64,000 nt of DNA from an uncultured Paracoccaceae bacterium (GCA_947494675.1 CANLVP010000001.1:682001-746000), one strand, 5' to 3'. Numbered from the stretch's first letter, positions 35,841 through 45,598 are shown. Program-made: numbers and translations. The notes: generated from the sequence alone by a model not told the origin.

Positions 35841-35918
35841 ATGTCTGGCGTCCTTTATGTCGTGGGCGTTTGAGGCCCGTTGTCCGACCGCAGTGCGTTG
35901 CCGCCCCGGTCATCGAGA

Positions 35919-35975
35919 GGTGCGTGCAAGCACACACCCTACAGGGGGTTGGTAGGGTGCGTGTTCACACGCACC
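35919..35975. repeat. REP doublet (REPIN-like) between rpsE and rplR
   Basis: Two GTAG-headed palindromes face each other: on the plus strand GTAG at 35952-35955 precedes GGTGCGTG-TTCA-CACGCACC (to 35975), and on the minus strand GTAG at 35942-35939 precedes a near copy ending at 35919. The spacer is 9 bp. It fills most of the 145-bp gap. Confidence 0.75.
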
Positions 35976-35985
35976 GCACCAGTTC

Positions 35986-36351
35986 TTAGATCTTCAGACC
36001 ACCTTCACGGGCAGCGTCGGCCAGAGCCTTGACCTTGCCGTGAAAGAGGAAGCCACCACGGTCGAAATAAGCAACTTCGACGCCAGCCTTCTTGGCGCGT
36101 TCTGCGATTGCAGTACCCACCTTGGCAGCGGCTTCGAGGTTGTTCTTGCCAACCACGCCCAGGCCTTTTTCGAGCGATGAAGCGGACGCGAGTGTCACGC
36201 CGTTCACATCGTCGATCAGCTGGACGCTGATGTTTTTGCTGGAACGGTGCACGGACAGACGGGGGCGACCCACGTTTGCAGTGACTTTCCGCAGCTTGTT
36301 CCGAACGCGCATGCGGCGCTTCAGAAACAGTTGTCTCTTTGAATTTGCCAT
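35986..36351 (-). CDS. rplR: 50S ribosomal protein L18
   Basis: This 121-residue L18 begins [22 protein letters not shown] and has [20 protein letters not shown] and the C-terminal [24 protein letters not shown]. It binds 5S rRNA. It is separated from rpsE by a REP doublet, the only large gap inside this segment. Confidence 0.97.
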   Translation of the reverse strand: MANSKRQLFLKRRMRVRNKLRKVTANVGRPRLSVHRSSKNISVQLIDDVNGVTLASASSLEKGLGVVGKNNLEAAAKVGTAIAERAKKAGVEVAYFDRGGFLFHGKVKALADAAREGGLKI

Positions 36352-36362
36352 GTTTTGCGTCC

Positions 36363-36896
36363 TTACTTCTTCTTGCCTTCTTTGCGGAAGACATACTCGT
36401 CCTTGTACTTGATACCCTTGCCTTTATACGGCTCGGGCTTGCGCCATTCGCGGATGTTTGCCGCGACCTGACCCACAAGCTGCTGGTCGATACCTTCCAC
36501 AGAGATTTCAGTTGGCTTGTCGGCCTTGACCGTCACGCCTTCTGGCACCTCAAAGTTGACGTCGTGGCTATAGCCCAGCGACAGCTTCAGGGTGTTGCCC
36601 TGCATCTGTGCCCGGTAACCAACACCGCTGATCTCAAGCTCTTTCTTGAAGCCGTTTGTCACGCCTTCAACAAGGTTTGCGACCTGTGTGCGGCTCATGC
36701 CCCACTGCTGGCGCGCACGCTTGGATTTGCCACGGGGTTCAACGGAGACGGCATTGCCTTCTACGCTGAGCGTGACGTCGTCTGTCGCCTTGAACGTGCG
36801 GACGCCCTTGGGGCCCTTCACTTCGATGGTCTGACCGGAGACTTTCGCCTCAACCCCAGAGGGCAGGTCGACCGGTTTTTTACCAATACGAGACAT
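36363..36896 (-). CDS. rplF: 50S ribosomal protein L6
   Basis: This 177-residue L6 starts [19 protein letters not shown] and has [24 protein letters not shown] and [14 protein letters not shown]. The start at 36896 gives the family's N-terminus; upstream in-frame codons overlap rpsH and were rejected. Confidence 0.97.
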   Translation of the reverse strand: MSRIGKKPVDLPSGVEAKVSGQTIEVKGPKGVRTFKATDDVTLSVEGNAVSVEPRGKSKRARQQWGMSRTQVANLVEGVTNGFKKELEISGVGYRAQMQGNTLKLSLGYSHDVNFEVPEGVTVKADKPTEISVEGIDQQLVGQVAANIREWRKPEPYKGKGIKYKDEYVFRKEGKKK

Positions 36897-36906
36897 GTCA
36901 GCCCCC

Positions 36907-37299
36907 TTAGAAGATTGTGCAGAGCACTTCGCCGCCAACATTGGCCGCACGTGCGTTTGCATCCGACATCACACCCTTGGGGGTGGAGACAATCGACACA
37001 CCCAGGCCCTGACGGACGCTTGGGAGGTCATTGGCGCCCATGTAAACGCGGCGACCGGGCTTAGAGACCCGCTTGAGTTCGCGAATAACAGGGGTGCCTT
37101 CGTGGTACTTCAGCTCGATGCGCAGGGCGGGGTGACCGTCCTTGCCATCAATCTTTTCATAGCCGCGGATGTAGCCTTCGTCGGCCAGCACATCCAGAAC
37201 CCAAGCACGCAGTTTCGACGCAGGTGTTTCCACCGAGCCTTTGCCGCGCATTTGGTTGTTGCGGATACGTGTCAGCATATCACCGATAGGATCATTCAT
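36907..37299 (-). CDS. rpsH: 30S ribosomal protein S8
   Basis: This 130-residue S8 starts [16 protein letters not shown] and has [30 protein letters not shown] and the C-terminal [23 protein letters not shown]. In E. coli S8 represses the spc operon; the same role here is possible. Confidence 0.97.
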   Translation of the reverse strand: MNDPIGDMLTRIRNNQMRGKGSVETPASKLRAWVLDVLADEGYIRGYEKIDGKDGHPALRIELKYHEGTPVIRELKRVSKPGRRVYMGANDLPSVRQGLGVSIVSTPKGVMSDANARAANVGGEVLCTIF

Positions 37300-37311
37300 A
37301 ATTGTTTCTCC

Positions 37312-37617
37312 TTACCAGCTTGACTTGACCATACCGGGGATTTCGCCATTGGAACCAAGGTCCCGCAGCGCGATCCGGCTGATCTTGAGTTTGCGGTAAT
37401 AGGCATGTGGACGCCCGGTGAGCTGGCAACGGTTGTGCAGACGCACCTTGGAAGAGTTGCGGGGCAGTTTCGCCAGCTCCAGCGATGCCTTGAAGCGCTC
37501 TTCGACGGGCTTCTCTTGGTCGTTGATGATCGCCTTCAGGGCTGCACGCTTTTCAGCATACTGCGCCACCAGCTTTTCGCGCTTTTTCTCGCGCTCGATC
37601 ATGGATTTCTTAGCCAT
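37312..37617 (-). CDS. rpsN: 30S ribosomal protein S14 (zinc-free type)
   Basis: This 101-residue S14 starts [17 protein letters not shown] and ends with [17 protein letters not shown]-like sequence and GMVKSSW. It lacks the four-Cys zinc motif and is of the long type. Confidence 0.97.
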   Translation of the reverse strand: MAKKSMIEREKKREKLVAQYAEKRAALKAIINDQEKPVEERFKASLELAKLPRNSSKVRLHNRCQLTGRPHAYYRKLKISRIALRDLGSNGEIPGMVKSSW

Positions 37618-37638
37618 ATCTAAATTCTCCCTGACGCT

Positions 37639-38202
37639 TTAGCTGTTGAAGGGCATGTTGAAGGCTTTCAACAGGCTCTTTGCTTCGGCGTCGGTTTCAG
37701 CGGTGGTGCAGATGACGATGTCCATGCCCCAGTTCTCATCGATCTTGTCGAAGTTGATCTCGGGGAACACCAGGTGCTCTTTGAGGCCAGTGGCGTAGTT
37801 GCCACGACCGTCAAACGACTTGCCCGACACGCCGCGGAAGTCACGGATACGTGGCATCGCAACGTAGATCAGACGCTCCAGGAATTCGTACATCCGGTCG
37901 CCGCGCAATGTGACCTTGGCACCCAGAGGCATGTCTTCACGGACGCGGAAGCCAGCGATGGACTTCTTTGCCGTTGTTGTCATGGCCTTCTGACCGGCGA
38001 TGGTGGTCAGGTCTTCCTGAGCCGACTTCGCCTTTTTGCTGTCACGGACAGCTTCTGCACCACAGCCGATGTTCAGGACGATTTTGTCCAGACGCGGGAT
38101 CTGCATGTCGTTCTTGTAGCCGAATTCCTCTTTCATCGCGGCACGGATCGTGTCGAAATACTGAGTCTTCAGGCGCGGGGTAAAGTTTGCGGTATCAAGC
38201 AT
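37639..38202 (-). CDS. rplE: 50S ribosomal protein L5
   Basis: This 187-residue L5 has [47 protein letters not shown] and the C-terminal [22 protein letters not shown]. The start overlaps the rplX stop (TGATG). Confidence 0.97.
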   Translation of the reverse strand: MLDTANFTPRLKTQYFDTIRAAMKEEFGYKNDMQIPRLDKIVLNIGCGAEAVRDSKKAKSAQEDLTTIAGQKAMTTTAKKSIAGFRVREDMPLGAKVTLRGDRMYEFLERLIYVAMPRIRDFRGVSGKSFDGRGNYATGLKEHLVFPEINFDKIDENWGMDIVICTTAETDAEAKSLLKAFNMPFNS

Positions 38203-38507
38203 CAGATCGCATCCCCTGTTGTCTTGGCGTAACGCACCTTGTTGTCGCCATCCATGCGGAAGCCGACGCGGGTTGCTTTGCCGTTTGCATCAACGATGGC
38301 CAGATTGGACAGTTGGATCGGCATCGCCTTTGGCGTGCGACCACCCTGATCATTCTGGGATTGCTTGACGTGGCGGACGGCCATGTTGACGCCGTCGACG
38401 ATGGCCTTGCCGGCCTTTGGATCAATCGACGAAATCTCGCCGGTTGTGCCTTTGTCTTTGCCAGCCAGCACGATGACCTTGTCACCTTTGCGGAGTTTAG
38501 CAGCCAT
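38202..38507 (-). CDS. rplX: 50S ribosomal protein L24
   Basis: This 101-residue L24 starts [25 protein letters not shown] (KOW motif) and contains [15 protein letters not shown]. It lies 2 bp after rplN and overlaps rplE. Confidence 0.97.
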   Translation of the reverse strand: MAAKLRKGDKVIVLAGKDKGTTGEISSIDPKAGKAIVDGVNMAVRHVKQSQNDQGGRTPKAMPIQLSNLAIVDANGKATRVGFRMDGDNKVRYAKTTGDAI

Positions 38508-38509
38508 GG

Positions 38510-38878
38510 TTACAGCACCTCCGGAGCAAGCGAGATGATTTTCATGAAGTTCTTGGCGCGCAGCTCGCGCACAACCGGCCCAAAAATACGGGTGCCGATC
38601 GGCTCACCGTTGTTGTTGAGGATCACGGCGGCGTTGCGATCAAAACGGATCGCGGTGCCATCGTCACGGCGTACTTCTTTGGCAGTGCGTACGACGACGG
38701 CTTTACGCACGTCACCTTTCTTTACGCGACCGCGTGGAATGGCCTCTTTCACCGATACGACAATGATGTCTCCAACACTGGCGTAACGACGGTGAGAACC
38801 ACCCAGAACCTTGATGCACTGAACACGGCGTGCGCCGCTGTTGTCAGCAACATCCAGATTGGTCTGCATCTGGATCAT
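38510..38878 (-). CDS. rplN: 50S ribosomal protein L14
   Basis: This 122-residue L14 starts [27 protein letters not shown] and has [19 protein letters not shown] and [13 protein letters not shown], conserved along its whole length. Confidence 0.98.
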   Translation of the reverse strand: MIQMQTNLDVADNSGARRVQCIKVLGGSHRRYASVGDIIVVSVKEAIPRGRVKKGDVRKAVVVRTAKEVRRDDGTAIRFDRNAAVILNNNGEPIGTRIFGPVVRELRAKNFMKIISLAPEVL

Positions 38879-38958
38879 TTGGTTTCCTTCCGACCTATGA
38901 GGTTAACCCCGATTTCTGACCGGGCCCCCAGGGTTTCGATTGTGCTGTTGGTGGCCGC

Positions 38959-39186
38959 TTACGCGATCACTTCCCAGCGTTTGGTTTTCGACTTGGGTGC
39001 ACATTCCTGGATGCGGACCTGATCGCCCACGTTGAATGCGTTCTTTTCGTCATGTGCGCGGTATTTCTTGGATTTCCGCACAGTCTTCTGCAGCAGCGGG
39101 TGCTTGAAGCGACGCTCGACAGACACGGTGACGGTCTGGGCGTTCTGGTTGCTTGTGACAACGCCGGTCAGGATACGTTTTGGCAT
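38959..39186 (-). CDS. rpsQ: 30S ribosomal protein S17
   Basis: This 75-residue S17 starts [21 protein letters not shown] and has [19 protein letters not shown]. Its start overlaps the rpmC stop (TAATG). Confidence 0.97.
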   Translation of the reverse strand: MPKRILTGVVTSNQNAQTVTVSVERRFKHPLLQKTVRKSKKYRAHDEKNAFNVGDQVRIQECAPKSKTKRWEVIA

Positions 39187-39395
39187 TAGTTCGACTCCCC
39201 TGCGGCTTCTGCTGCTTTTTGGTTCAGGATCGTTTTGACGCGGGCGGCGTTGCGGCGCGCGGCGCGGATCGCAGATGTGTTTTCCATCTGACCTGTGGCC
39301 TGCTGAAAGCGCAGGTTGAAGGATTCTTTTTTCAGGTTCGTCAGCTCTTCACGCAGCTGATCAGGGGTCTTGCCCCGCAGTTCGTTGGCGTCCAT
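39186..39395 (-). CDS. rpmC: 50S ribosomal protein L29
   Basis: This 69-residue L29 has the family core [33 protein letters not shown]. In most bacteria it follows rplP directly; here rplP lies 6.2 kb upstream and rpmC heads a separate segment with its own promoter. Confidence 0.97.
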   Translation of the reverse strand: MDANELRGKTPDQLREELTNLKKESFNLRFQQATGQMENTSAIRAARRNAARVKTILNQKAAEAAGESN

Positions 39396-39472
39396 TGGAC
39401 GGCTCCTTTTTCAACATCACCGGCAGGCCCCGAAAGGTCACCTGATTCCCGGTGGAGTGGGTAGAAGTGGGC

Positions 39473-39501
39473 CGTATAGGGGGGGATGGGGGAGTTGGCA
39501 A
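39473..39501 (-). promoter_or_regulatory. promoter of the rpmC-to-rpmD segment
   Basis: TTGCCA (39496-39501) and TATACG (39473-39478) on the minus strand are 17 bp apart with a C-rich spacer, about 80 bp upstream of rpmC. It marks where the ribosomal array resumes after the inserted 6-kb cassette. Confidence 0.75.
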
Positions 39502-39570
39502 GGGGTAGTTTTCTCTCGATTAAACCGGCATCTTCTTAGAGGAAACGACTAGGTCGATGGAGCTATATAA

Positions 39571-40374
39571 ATGAGAAGGCAAAGATATAGCCGTAAGTCA
39601 CCAAGACCTGGCCTGAACCAACAAGGCAACTCGAACGTTTCCGAGAGCTTCAAAAACAATTCAGAAGGGATTAAGAACGTTGTTACGACGATAGCTATTA
39701 TTGTCGCCGGCGCTTGGACATATTTCAATTGGGATACGCTTCTGCCGAAGTCCAACGCCGAAATTCTGTCAAGCGCCGCGACGATTCGAACCGATGTCAA
39801 AGGCAGCCTCAACGTTCAGATAGGAAATGGTGCGGGTGGAATTTTCCACGACCCTGATCGAGACCAAAAGCTAAGTGAAGTTTGCGCAAACGACCAATCA
39901 ACCACGAATAAGTTAGTGATCCCGCTAAGTGCACGGCTGGAACTGCAGAACACATCAAGCCTACCGGTAAGGACAACAATCTCAAATTTCAGAATTCAGT
40001 CGAGTAACGTACCTGGGGAAGCAATAGTGTTTTCTGCAAGCGAAGACTATGTCTTTGAACCCTACGAATTTGAAGAGGTTGGAAGGATCGATGGCCCCGA
40101 GAGTTTCATAGCTGGGCTTCAGTCAAACCGGATTGAAGCTGGCCAAGAGATTTCTTCATCGATACTTCTCAAGACGGAGATACCTTTTGGGTGTAGTGAA
40201 ACGGAGAAAATTCTGCAGATAACATCCGAAGTCGATCTCGTTGGGGTCGATCCAGTGACGGATCAAGATCTGGCAAATTCTTCCGCTCGGAAAGTCTTCG
40301 CATCATTCTGCCAAGTAACTCTTGGGCAATGGATGAATTGTAACCTGGTTAACTTGGAGGCATTTGGACATTGA
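39571..40374 (+). CDS. membrane-anchored hypothetical protein
   Basis: This 267-residue protein has a basic N-terminus, one hydrophobic segment at about residues 37-50 (VVTTIAIIVAGAWTYF) and a soluble C-terminal part with beta-rich character and one VCA Cys, GCSE Cys, FCQ Cys and NCN Cys. No family was recognised. Codon use is clearly AT-rich compared with the ribosomal and catabolic genes, and it lies opposite in strand to the ribosomal array, both signs of acquisition. Confidence 0.6.
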   Translation: MRRQRYSRKSPRPGLNQQGNSNVSESFKNNSEGIKNVVTTIAIIVAGAWTYFNWDTLLPKSNAEILSSAATIRTDVKGSLNVQIGNGAGGIFHDPDRDQKLSEVCANDQSTTNKLVIPLSARLELQNTSSLPVRTTISNFRIQSSNVPGEAIVFSASEDYVFEPYEFEEVGRIDGPESFIAGLQSNRIEAGQEISSSILLKTEIPFGCSETEKILQITSEVDLVGVDPVTDQDLANSSARKVFASFCQVTLGQWMNCNLVNLEAFGH

Positions 40375-40396
40375 AACTTACTGATCTTGAGCTATT

Positions 40397-41005
40397 TTGA
40401 ACTTGGATAATCGTTTTTTCTCCACCCCGCTTTACCACGCCAAACTCAAAGCCATCGATGCTGCTGAGTTGGAGCAATCCTGCCTTGTGATCGCTGACGA
40501 CGACGAAGCCGGGCAGGAATGGTGTGAGGCGAATGAGTTTCCGGGGTATACGTCCTATGCCTCTCTCACCGATCTGCCGTGGCGGTTTCCGATTTTTGCG
40601 GAATTGGTGAAGGAGCTCGACAAACACGTCGCCGCTTTTGTGAAGGACCTGCATTTTGATCTAGGCGACAGACGCGTCGTGCTGGAGGATTTGTGGATCA
40701 ACATTTTGCCGGAGGGTGGCATTCATACCGCGCATATTCATCCGCATTCGGTGATCTCGGGGACGACATATGTGGCGATGCCCGAGGGGGCCTCTGCCAT
40801 CAAGTTTGAGGACCCGCGGTTGCAGATGATGATGGCCGCCCCGCCCCGGACCAAGGATGCGCCAGAGCATTTGCGGCAGTTCATCTACGTCAAACCGAAG
40901 GTCGGCGATGTGCTCCTGTGGGAAAGCTGGCTGCGCCATGAGGTGCCGATGAACATGGCCGAGGAAGAGCGGATCAGCGTGAGCTTCAATTACAAATGGG
41001 AATGA
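40397..41005 (+). CDS. putative 2OG-Fe(II) oxygenase (TIGR02466-like)
   Basis: This 202-residue protein fits the small 2OG-Fe(II) oxygenase-like family that includes TIGR02466: a His-rich stretch HTAHIHPHSVISGTTYVAMP (His110, 113, 115, 117), a distal His in SWLRHEVPMN and Arg in ERISVSFNYKW as the 2-oxoglutarate contact. It may hydroxylate a protein or small molecule. The start is TTG 40397; no better ATG gives the N-terminus. It overlaps the next gene. Confidence 0.7.
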   Translation: MNLDNRFFSTPLYHAKLKAIDAAELEQSCLVIADDDEAGQEWCEANEFPGYTSYASLTDLPWRFPIFAELVKELDKHVAAFVKDLHFDLGDRRVVLEDLWINILPEGGIHTAHIHPHSVISGTTYVAMPEGASAIKFEDPRLQMMMAAPPRTKDAPEHLRQFIYVKPKVGDVLLWESWLRHEVPMNMAEEERISVSFNYKWE

Positions 41006-41487
41006 CGGCCGCAGAGGCTTTGGCGTGGTTTGATGGGCTGGCCCCGGTCACGGTCGAGGAGATGTCGGGCCGTTGGCGGGGAGAGGTCGTGCCGACCGGG
41101 CATAAGATGGACCCCTTGCTGCCAGCGACAGGTTGGTGGGGCAAGGCGTTTGAGGGGCCCGAGGATGTGCATCCGCTTTTGCATGGGGCGGCAGGGCGCG
41201 TTGCGGTGAACCCGGCGCTTTTGCCGTTGGGCTTGGCGGTGCACCTGCCCCCTGCCCTTGTGCGGCTGACCTTTCCGCTGATCCGACCCCTGATCGCGAC
41301 GCGCAAACCCTGCGCGCGGCTGCGGATGATGGACTATCGCGGTGTGGTGTCGGCGACGATGATCTACGACGCCAAGCCGATTTGCGATGTGTTCCGGCGC
41401 ATTGATGAGACGTCGGTGCTGGGGTTGATGGACCTGCGCGGGGCCGCGCCGTTCTTCTTTCAACTGACACGAGACGATGCGGCGTGA
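40996..41487 (+). CDS. DUF4334 / GXWXG-type protein
   Basis: This 163-residue protein has an N-terminal SGRWRGEVVPTGH (GXWXG motif), and the C-terminal RLRMMDYRGVVSATMIYDAKPICDVFRRIDETSVLGLMD, the DUF4334 pattern. The function is unknown. An alternative ATG at 41002 would give a 4-base overlap with the oxygenase stop and may be the real start. It appears co-transcribed with the oxygenase gene. Confidence 0.8.
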   Translation: MGMTAAEALAWFDGLAPVTVEEMSGRWRGEVVPTGHKMDPLLPATGWWGKAFEGPEDVHPLLHGAAGRVAVNPALLPLGLAVHLPPALVRLTFPLIRPLIATRKPCARLRMMDYRGVVSATMIYDAKPICDVFRRIDETSVLGLMDLRGAAPFFFQLTRDDAA

Positions 41488-41718
41488 TCTCTGGCCGCCA
41501 AACCGCGGCACAACGAGAACTTAACGACTTCTTAACGAGCATACTGGTTAAATTCACGCCTTCTTATCCGTGGATTGCAGGCGCATATGGGGATGGATTG
41601 AACCACGATGCCCCTTCGCCCAACTGAGGCTTTTGCATCCCGATCCTTTTGCGATAGGTTGTCGGTGTAGTTCGTTTTCGGTCCATTTCTTTCACTCCCC
41701 AAGGTCAAAGGGACCAAC

Positions 41719-42741
41719 GTGTCACGCGAACTTTCACCCGAAGTCCTACGCATTCTCCGCCTTGCAGACGCTAAGGAACGGCGGCGCGAGGTGGCCTTGC
41801 GCGCCTCTGAGATTGGCGTGTTCGAATTTGATCCCGCAACAAGTGAGACCTATTGGGACCCCCGCGTGCGCGAAATTTTCGGCGTCTCGCCCGATACGCC
41901 GACCAATTATGATTTGGTCATGCAGGCCGTACATCCCGAAGATCAGGATTTGCACAACGAAGGCACGGCTGCGGTTCTTGATCCTAATGGCACTCGTCAT
42001 CTGGACATCGTGTACCGGCTATACCCCTTGGACGGCCAACCGATGCGGTGGGTCCGCGCACGGGGCGACTGCATTTTTGCGGGCGACGCCCCGATCCGCC
42101 TCGTCGGAACGGTACAGGACATTACCAAAGAAAAGATGCAAGAGCACAACAACGAGCAATTGCTTTATGAGCTGGAGCATCGGGTCAAGAACACCCTGTC
42201 CACGGCGATTGCGGTTCTGGACCTGTCACGTATCGGGCAGACGGATGTGGATGGCTATTACGGCGTGGCCTCGGACAGGCTCCGCGCGATTGCGCTGTCG
42301 CATGACGCGCTGCGGCGCGCAGAGTGGAGCGATGTTGACTTGCACCTGTTGCTGACGCGCGAGGCGGAGCGGTTCTTGGGGTCCGAGAACAAGCGCCTGC
42401 ATCTGTCCGGCGACCCCGTGCATCTGCCCGCCAACAACGTCATGACAATGTCGATGGTGTTCCACGAGCTGCTGACCAATGCGACGAAATACGGCGCGCT
42501 ATTGAACCCCGGCGGTAAGATCCACGTGCAGACATCGCAGACGGCATCTGGTTGGGGGCTGACCTGGACCGAGACGGGGCTGACGACACCCCCTGCCCCT
42601 GCGTCGGACAAATCGGGCTTCGGGACCATATTGCTCAACGAGATTATGCCAGCCGAGCTGGGGGCCAGTGTCACGCGGGACATCTCCGCGGATGGGCTGA
42701 TTTTTCAAATTTCTTATGCGAAAACGGAGACGATGGAATGA
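41719..42741 (+). CDS. PAS-domain HWE/HisKA_2-type sensor histidine kinase
   Basis: This 340-residue soluble kinase has one PAS domain (about residues 25-136), then the phosphoacceptor region LEHRVKNTLS with His154, and an ATPase domain with FHELLTNATKYGAL. The His-box and the His-Glu-Leu N-box fit the HWE/HisKA_2 group common in alphaproteobacteria. It starts at GTG 41719 and overlaps the response regulator by 4 bases. No membrane segment is present, so the PAS domain should sense a cytoplasmic signal. Confidence 0.87.
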   Translation: MSRELSPEVLRILRLADAKERRREVALRASEIGVFEFDPATSETYWDPRVREIFGVSPDTPTNYDLVMQAVHPEDQDLHNEGTAAVLDPNGTRHLDIVYRLYPLDGQPMRWVRARGDCIFAGDAPIRLVGTVQDITKEKMQEHNNEQLLYELEHRVKNTLSTAIAVLDLSRIGQTDVDGYYGVASDRLRAIALSHDALRRAEWSDVDLHLLLTREAERFLGSENKRLHLSGDPVHLPANNVMTMSMVFHELLTNATKYGALLNPGGKIHVQTSQTASGWGLTWTETGLTTPPAPASDKSGFGTILLNEIMPAELGASVTRDISADGLIFQISYAKTETME

Positions 42742-43109
42742 GTGAGCCTGCAAAAGTTCTTTTGCTCGAAGATCAGATGATGATCGCCTTTGGGATCAAA
42801 GCCGCGCTGGAAAAGCACGGGTTTGAGGTCGTCGGCCCCTTTGCGGACCTGCAAAGCGCGGAGACCGGCGCGAATGAAAACCCGTTTGATGTGGCGCTGC
42901 TGGATATCAATCTAGGCGATGGCACCACCAGCGAAGGTTTTGCCGATCAACTGAAAGCTCGCGACGTGCCATTCATGTTTCTGAGCGGCTACGGCAGCGC
43001 AGGCCAACTGCCCGCCCGGTTTGAGGACGTGCGCCGGATGACCAAGCCAGTCGCTGAGAATGAGCTGATCCGGAACGTAGCCGATTTGGCCGCGCGGGGG
43101 CGTGGTTAG
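42738..43109 (+). CDS. single-domain response regulator
   Basis: This 123-residue receiver domain has the acidic pair Glu11/Asp12 (LLLEDQ), the phosphoacceptor Asp56 (LLDINLG), the conserved Ser in FLSGYGS and Lys in TKP. There is no output domain, as usual for the HWE-kinase partners of alphaproteobacteria. It is translationally coupled to the kinase and is its obvious target. Confidence 0.9.
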   Translation: MSEPAKVLLLEDQMMIAFGIKAALEKHGFEVVGPFADLQSAETGANENPFDVALLDINLGDGTTSEGFADQLKARDVPFMFLSGYGSAGQLPARFEDVRRMTKPVAENELIRNVADLAARGRG

Positions 43110-43175
43110 GCGCAGGGGAGTTTGGGCGGTATGCGGGACAAACCTCCCGTTCTTTGTGGTAAACTAAAGGTCTGC

Positions 43176-44141
43176 TCAAAGGTATTTGTCATAAAAGTCG
43201 GCGAAGGCGCTGACTTGGAATTCATTCGCATCCTTGGAAATCGCTGCATTTGGCACAAGCACCTCAAACGCGTGATAGCCGCCCTCATAGAGTTTGAATT
43301 TGGTTGGCACGCCTGCGCGCTCCAATGCCTCAATATATTGGATTGTTTCGTCCTTAAACGGTTCCATATCGCCGACCCAACTGATTGTGGGCGGCATGCC
43401 TGTCAGGTCTTTACGCAAAGCCGGTGAGGCGTAGTCCGGAACATCACCCTTCAGATGGCCCACATAATTCGCCCACCCGCGGGCATTTGACTGGCTGTCC
43501 CAAATCACCGTCCCCTGCATTTCGCGTGCAGATGTCGTTTGGTTTCTGTGATCCAGCATTGGGTAAATGGGCATCTGGAACGCAATATCGGCAGCTTTGG
43601 TGTCAATTGCCTTCAGCGTGACGGCCGCTGCCATACCGCCACCGCCACTATGACCGGCGATGATGAACTTATCGCTGCGGATGCCAAGTACTGCGGCGTT
43701 TTCCTTCATGTAGCGTAGCGTATCAAAACAATCATCATGCCCAGCGGGATAGGGATGTCCTTGAAGCGAAAGGCGATAGGCAGGCGCAATAATCGCGACA
43801 TCTCGGCGCTTGATGATGTCCTCGTAGAACGGATGCGCTTGCTCTGGCACACCCACCTGGTAGCCACCGCCATGGGCATAAAGCATCGCTGGCAAAGGCC
43901 CCTTCGCACCGGCCGGTTTATAAACGCGGGTGCGGATCTTGTGACCGGGCGAGGCCTGACTTGGGATATATATTTCGTCATTCGTCAAACCGTCGATCTT
44001 CTGACCGACGGATGGCTGCAACATGAAACGCTGCATCACCCGCAACGCCCAATTTCGGTGCGACATCCACGTGACGATCCGCCCTGCGAGATAGCCCGAT
44101 TGGAGGTCTTTGTGATACATTGAACGGGTGATACGGGCCAT
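43176..44141 (-). CDS. alpha/beta hydrolase, HSL-type esterase
   Basis: This 321-residue protein has the oxyanion-hole motif HGGGYQVG (residues 90-97), the nucleophile elbow GHSGGG with Ser165, a probable acid in GDMEPFKD and the catalytic His in GGYHAFEV, in order as in hormone-sensitive-lipase-type esterases. It has no clear signal peptide. It follows the AraC gene on the same strand by 110 bp and may be its target. Confidence 0.87.
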   Translation of the reverse strand: MARITRSMYHKDLQSGYLAGRIVTWMSHRNWALRVMQRFMLQPSVGQKIDGLTNDEIYIPSQASPGHKIRTRVYKPAGAKGPLPAMLYAHGGGYQVGVPEQAHPFYEDIIKRRDVAIIAPAYRLSLQGHPYPAGHDDCFDTLRYMKENAAVLGIRSDKFIIAGHSGGGGMAAAVTLKAIDTKAADIAFQMPIYPMLDHRNQTTSAREMQGTVIWDSQSNARGWANYVGHLKGDVPDYASPALRKDLTGMPPTISWVGDMEPFKDETIQYIEALERAGVPTKFKLYEGGYHAFEVLVPNAAISKDANEFQVSAFADFYDKYL

Positions 44142-44251
44142 CGTGGCGCACTCCTGTGGGGTCTATTGTTCCGTAAACTTAACGTGGCACCGGGCGCATT
44201 TCACTCGCATGACGTGTCAATCGACTTGCGCAATGCGCCAAATCGGGCAGG

Positions 44252-45289
44252 TCAATGAAGTTCCCGACGCTGAACACGCCACACCTCGGGCGACGTGTTT
44301 TCCCATCGCTTGAATGCCCTGAAAAAGGAGTTTGGGTCTTCATACCCCAATAGAAAACTCACCTCAGTCGCACCGTACTCTGTCGTCGCCAGATAGTGTT
44401 TCGCCAAGTTCTCGCGAGCGTCACTCAGCACTTCAAGCCAGTTTGTCCCCTCATCCGCAAGGCGGCGTTGCAACGTGCGTTTGCTCATCGCCAATTCCCG
44501 CGCAACATCTTCAACAGTTGCACGACCGCTGGGCAAAAGTTCGTTCAGGCAATGCGCAACTTTGGTGCGTGTCGTCGGATCATCGCCGCTATCCTCATTC
44601 CGTCGCCGCAAACGCGGCTCAAATAGGGCCCAGATTTCATCATCATGGGTGACAAATGGGCGTCTGGCGTCGACCGCCTTGAAGGTCACAGACCGCTTTT
44701 CATCATTCCGGATCGCACATCCAAAGTGCGTTTCATACGCTCTCGCGTCTGGTGGATCGAATGGCATGGAAACCGATTGCGGAAAAATTTGGTGGCGGGT
44801 CGCTCGGCGGGCGAAATTAACAAGGAACACTATTTCCGTCAGTGCCATTGTGGGGTGGATAGGTGCATCGGATTTACAGACAAACGCGATTTGGGTGGTA
44901 TCTGAGCCAATCTTCACATCAAGAGTGAACGGGCTGACCAGCCGTTTGTAATCGGCTAGTCGCACTGCGGCCACATTCATATTTGGCGAACACATCGCAG
45001 CGAAGAAGGCTGGATCGAAATAATCGATCCCCGCGGCATCGCCTAATTTCAATGCAAGCAGCGGGTCGTCGGCCTCGTCCGTTAAAGATGATAGAAGGCG
45101 ATAGTACTCACCCAGCAAGATCTTGCTGCCATCGCCCTCAAGTAATCCTGACGGCAGACCGGCGCGCCGCAATACGATTACAGGATCAAGGCCAAGCTCT
45201 GACATCAGAATACGCGCAGGTTTCCCGACATGCACACGGGGGTCTTGTGGGTTTGACAATAACACGCTCCCAGCAAAGTGATGAGGCAA
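44252..45289 (-). CDS. AraC-family transcriptional regulator
   Basis: This 345-residue protein has an N-terminal AraC-type ligand-binding-like domain (ARILMSELGLDPVIVLRRAGLPSGLL) and a C-terminal double helix-turn-helix (about residues 235-335, with ELAMSKRTLQRRLADEGTNW and EVSFLLGYEDPNSFFRAFKRW). It probably controls the esterase gene just downstream. It is at the edge of the cassette next to rplP. Confidence 0.9.
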   Translation of the reverse strand: MPHHFAGSVLLSNPQDPRVHVGKPARILMSELGLDPVIVLRRAGLPSGLLEGDGSKILLGEYYRLLSSLTDEADDPLLALKLGDAAGIDYFDPAFFAAMCSPNMNVAAVRLADYKRLVSPFTLDVKIGSDTTQIAFVCKSDAPIHPTMALTEIVFLVNFARRATRHQIFPQSVSMPFDPPDARAYETHFGCAIRNDEKRSVTFKAVDARRPFVTHDDEIWALFEPRLRRRNEDSGDDPTTRTKVAHCLNELLPSGRATVEDVARELAMSKRTLQRRLADEGTNWLEVLSDARENLAKHYLATTEYGATEVSFLLGYEDPNSFFRAFKRWENTSPEVWRVQRRELH

Positions 45290-45531
45290 GTCTAAGTTGA
45301 TGCAATCACTTCACCAACTGCATAAAGCGCCAAATGACTTGCGAAGGATGCCAAACATTTAGGCAATTGGACGATTGCAGCCAATAGGGGCTGCGCGCAG
45401 CATTGGTTTCTAAGGGCTCTTTCCAGACGCTGGCATGGGCTTGGCAGTGGCTGCAAATGGAGTCGCGCCGCGATCCATCCAGAACGTAACTGGTCCGGAC
45501 TCAAGCCGCACTCAAACCAGCCGCGCAAAAG

Positions 45532-45561
45532 AAAACCCCCGCCGGTTGGGCGGGGGCTTTT
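45532..45561 (-). terminator. intrinsic terminator of the rplB-to-rplP segment
   Basis: CCCCCGCC (45536-45543) and GGCGGGGG (45549-45556) form an 8-bp GC stem; on the minus strand it is followed by TTTTCTTTTG. It lies about 40 bp after the rplP stop. Confidence 0.8.
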
Positions 45562-45575
45562 GATGTTGCGGGTCT

Positions 45576-45598
45576 GGTGGGCAGATTGCCCACCCTAC
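45576..45598 (-). repeat. single REP-like palindrome after rplP
   Basis: On the minus strand GTAG (45598-45595) precedes GGTGGGCA-ATC-TGCCCACC. The 23 bases are identical to the minus-strand copy at 58542-58564. It lies right after the rplP stop. Confidence 0.8.

Noticed and set aside
45290-45530. Possible small gene in the AraC-rplP gap
   Set aside because: A minus-strand frame exists, but it overlaps the AraC start region, is low-complexity and has no start signal.
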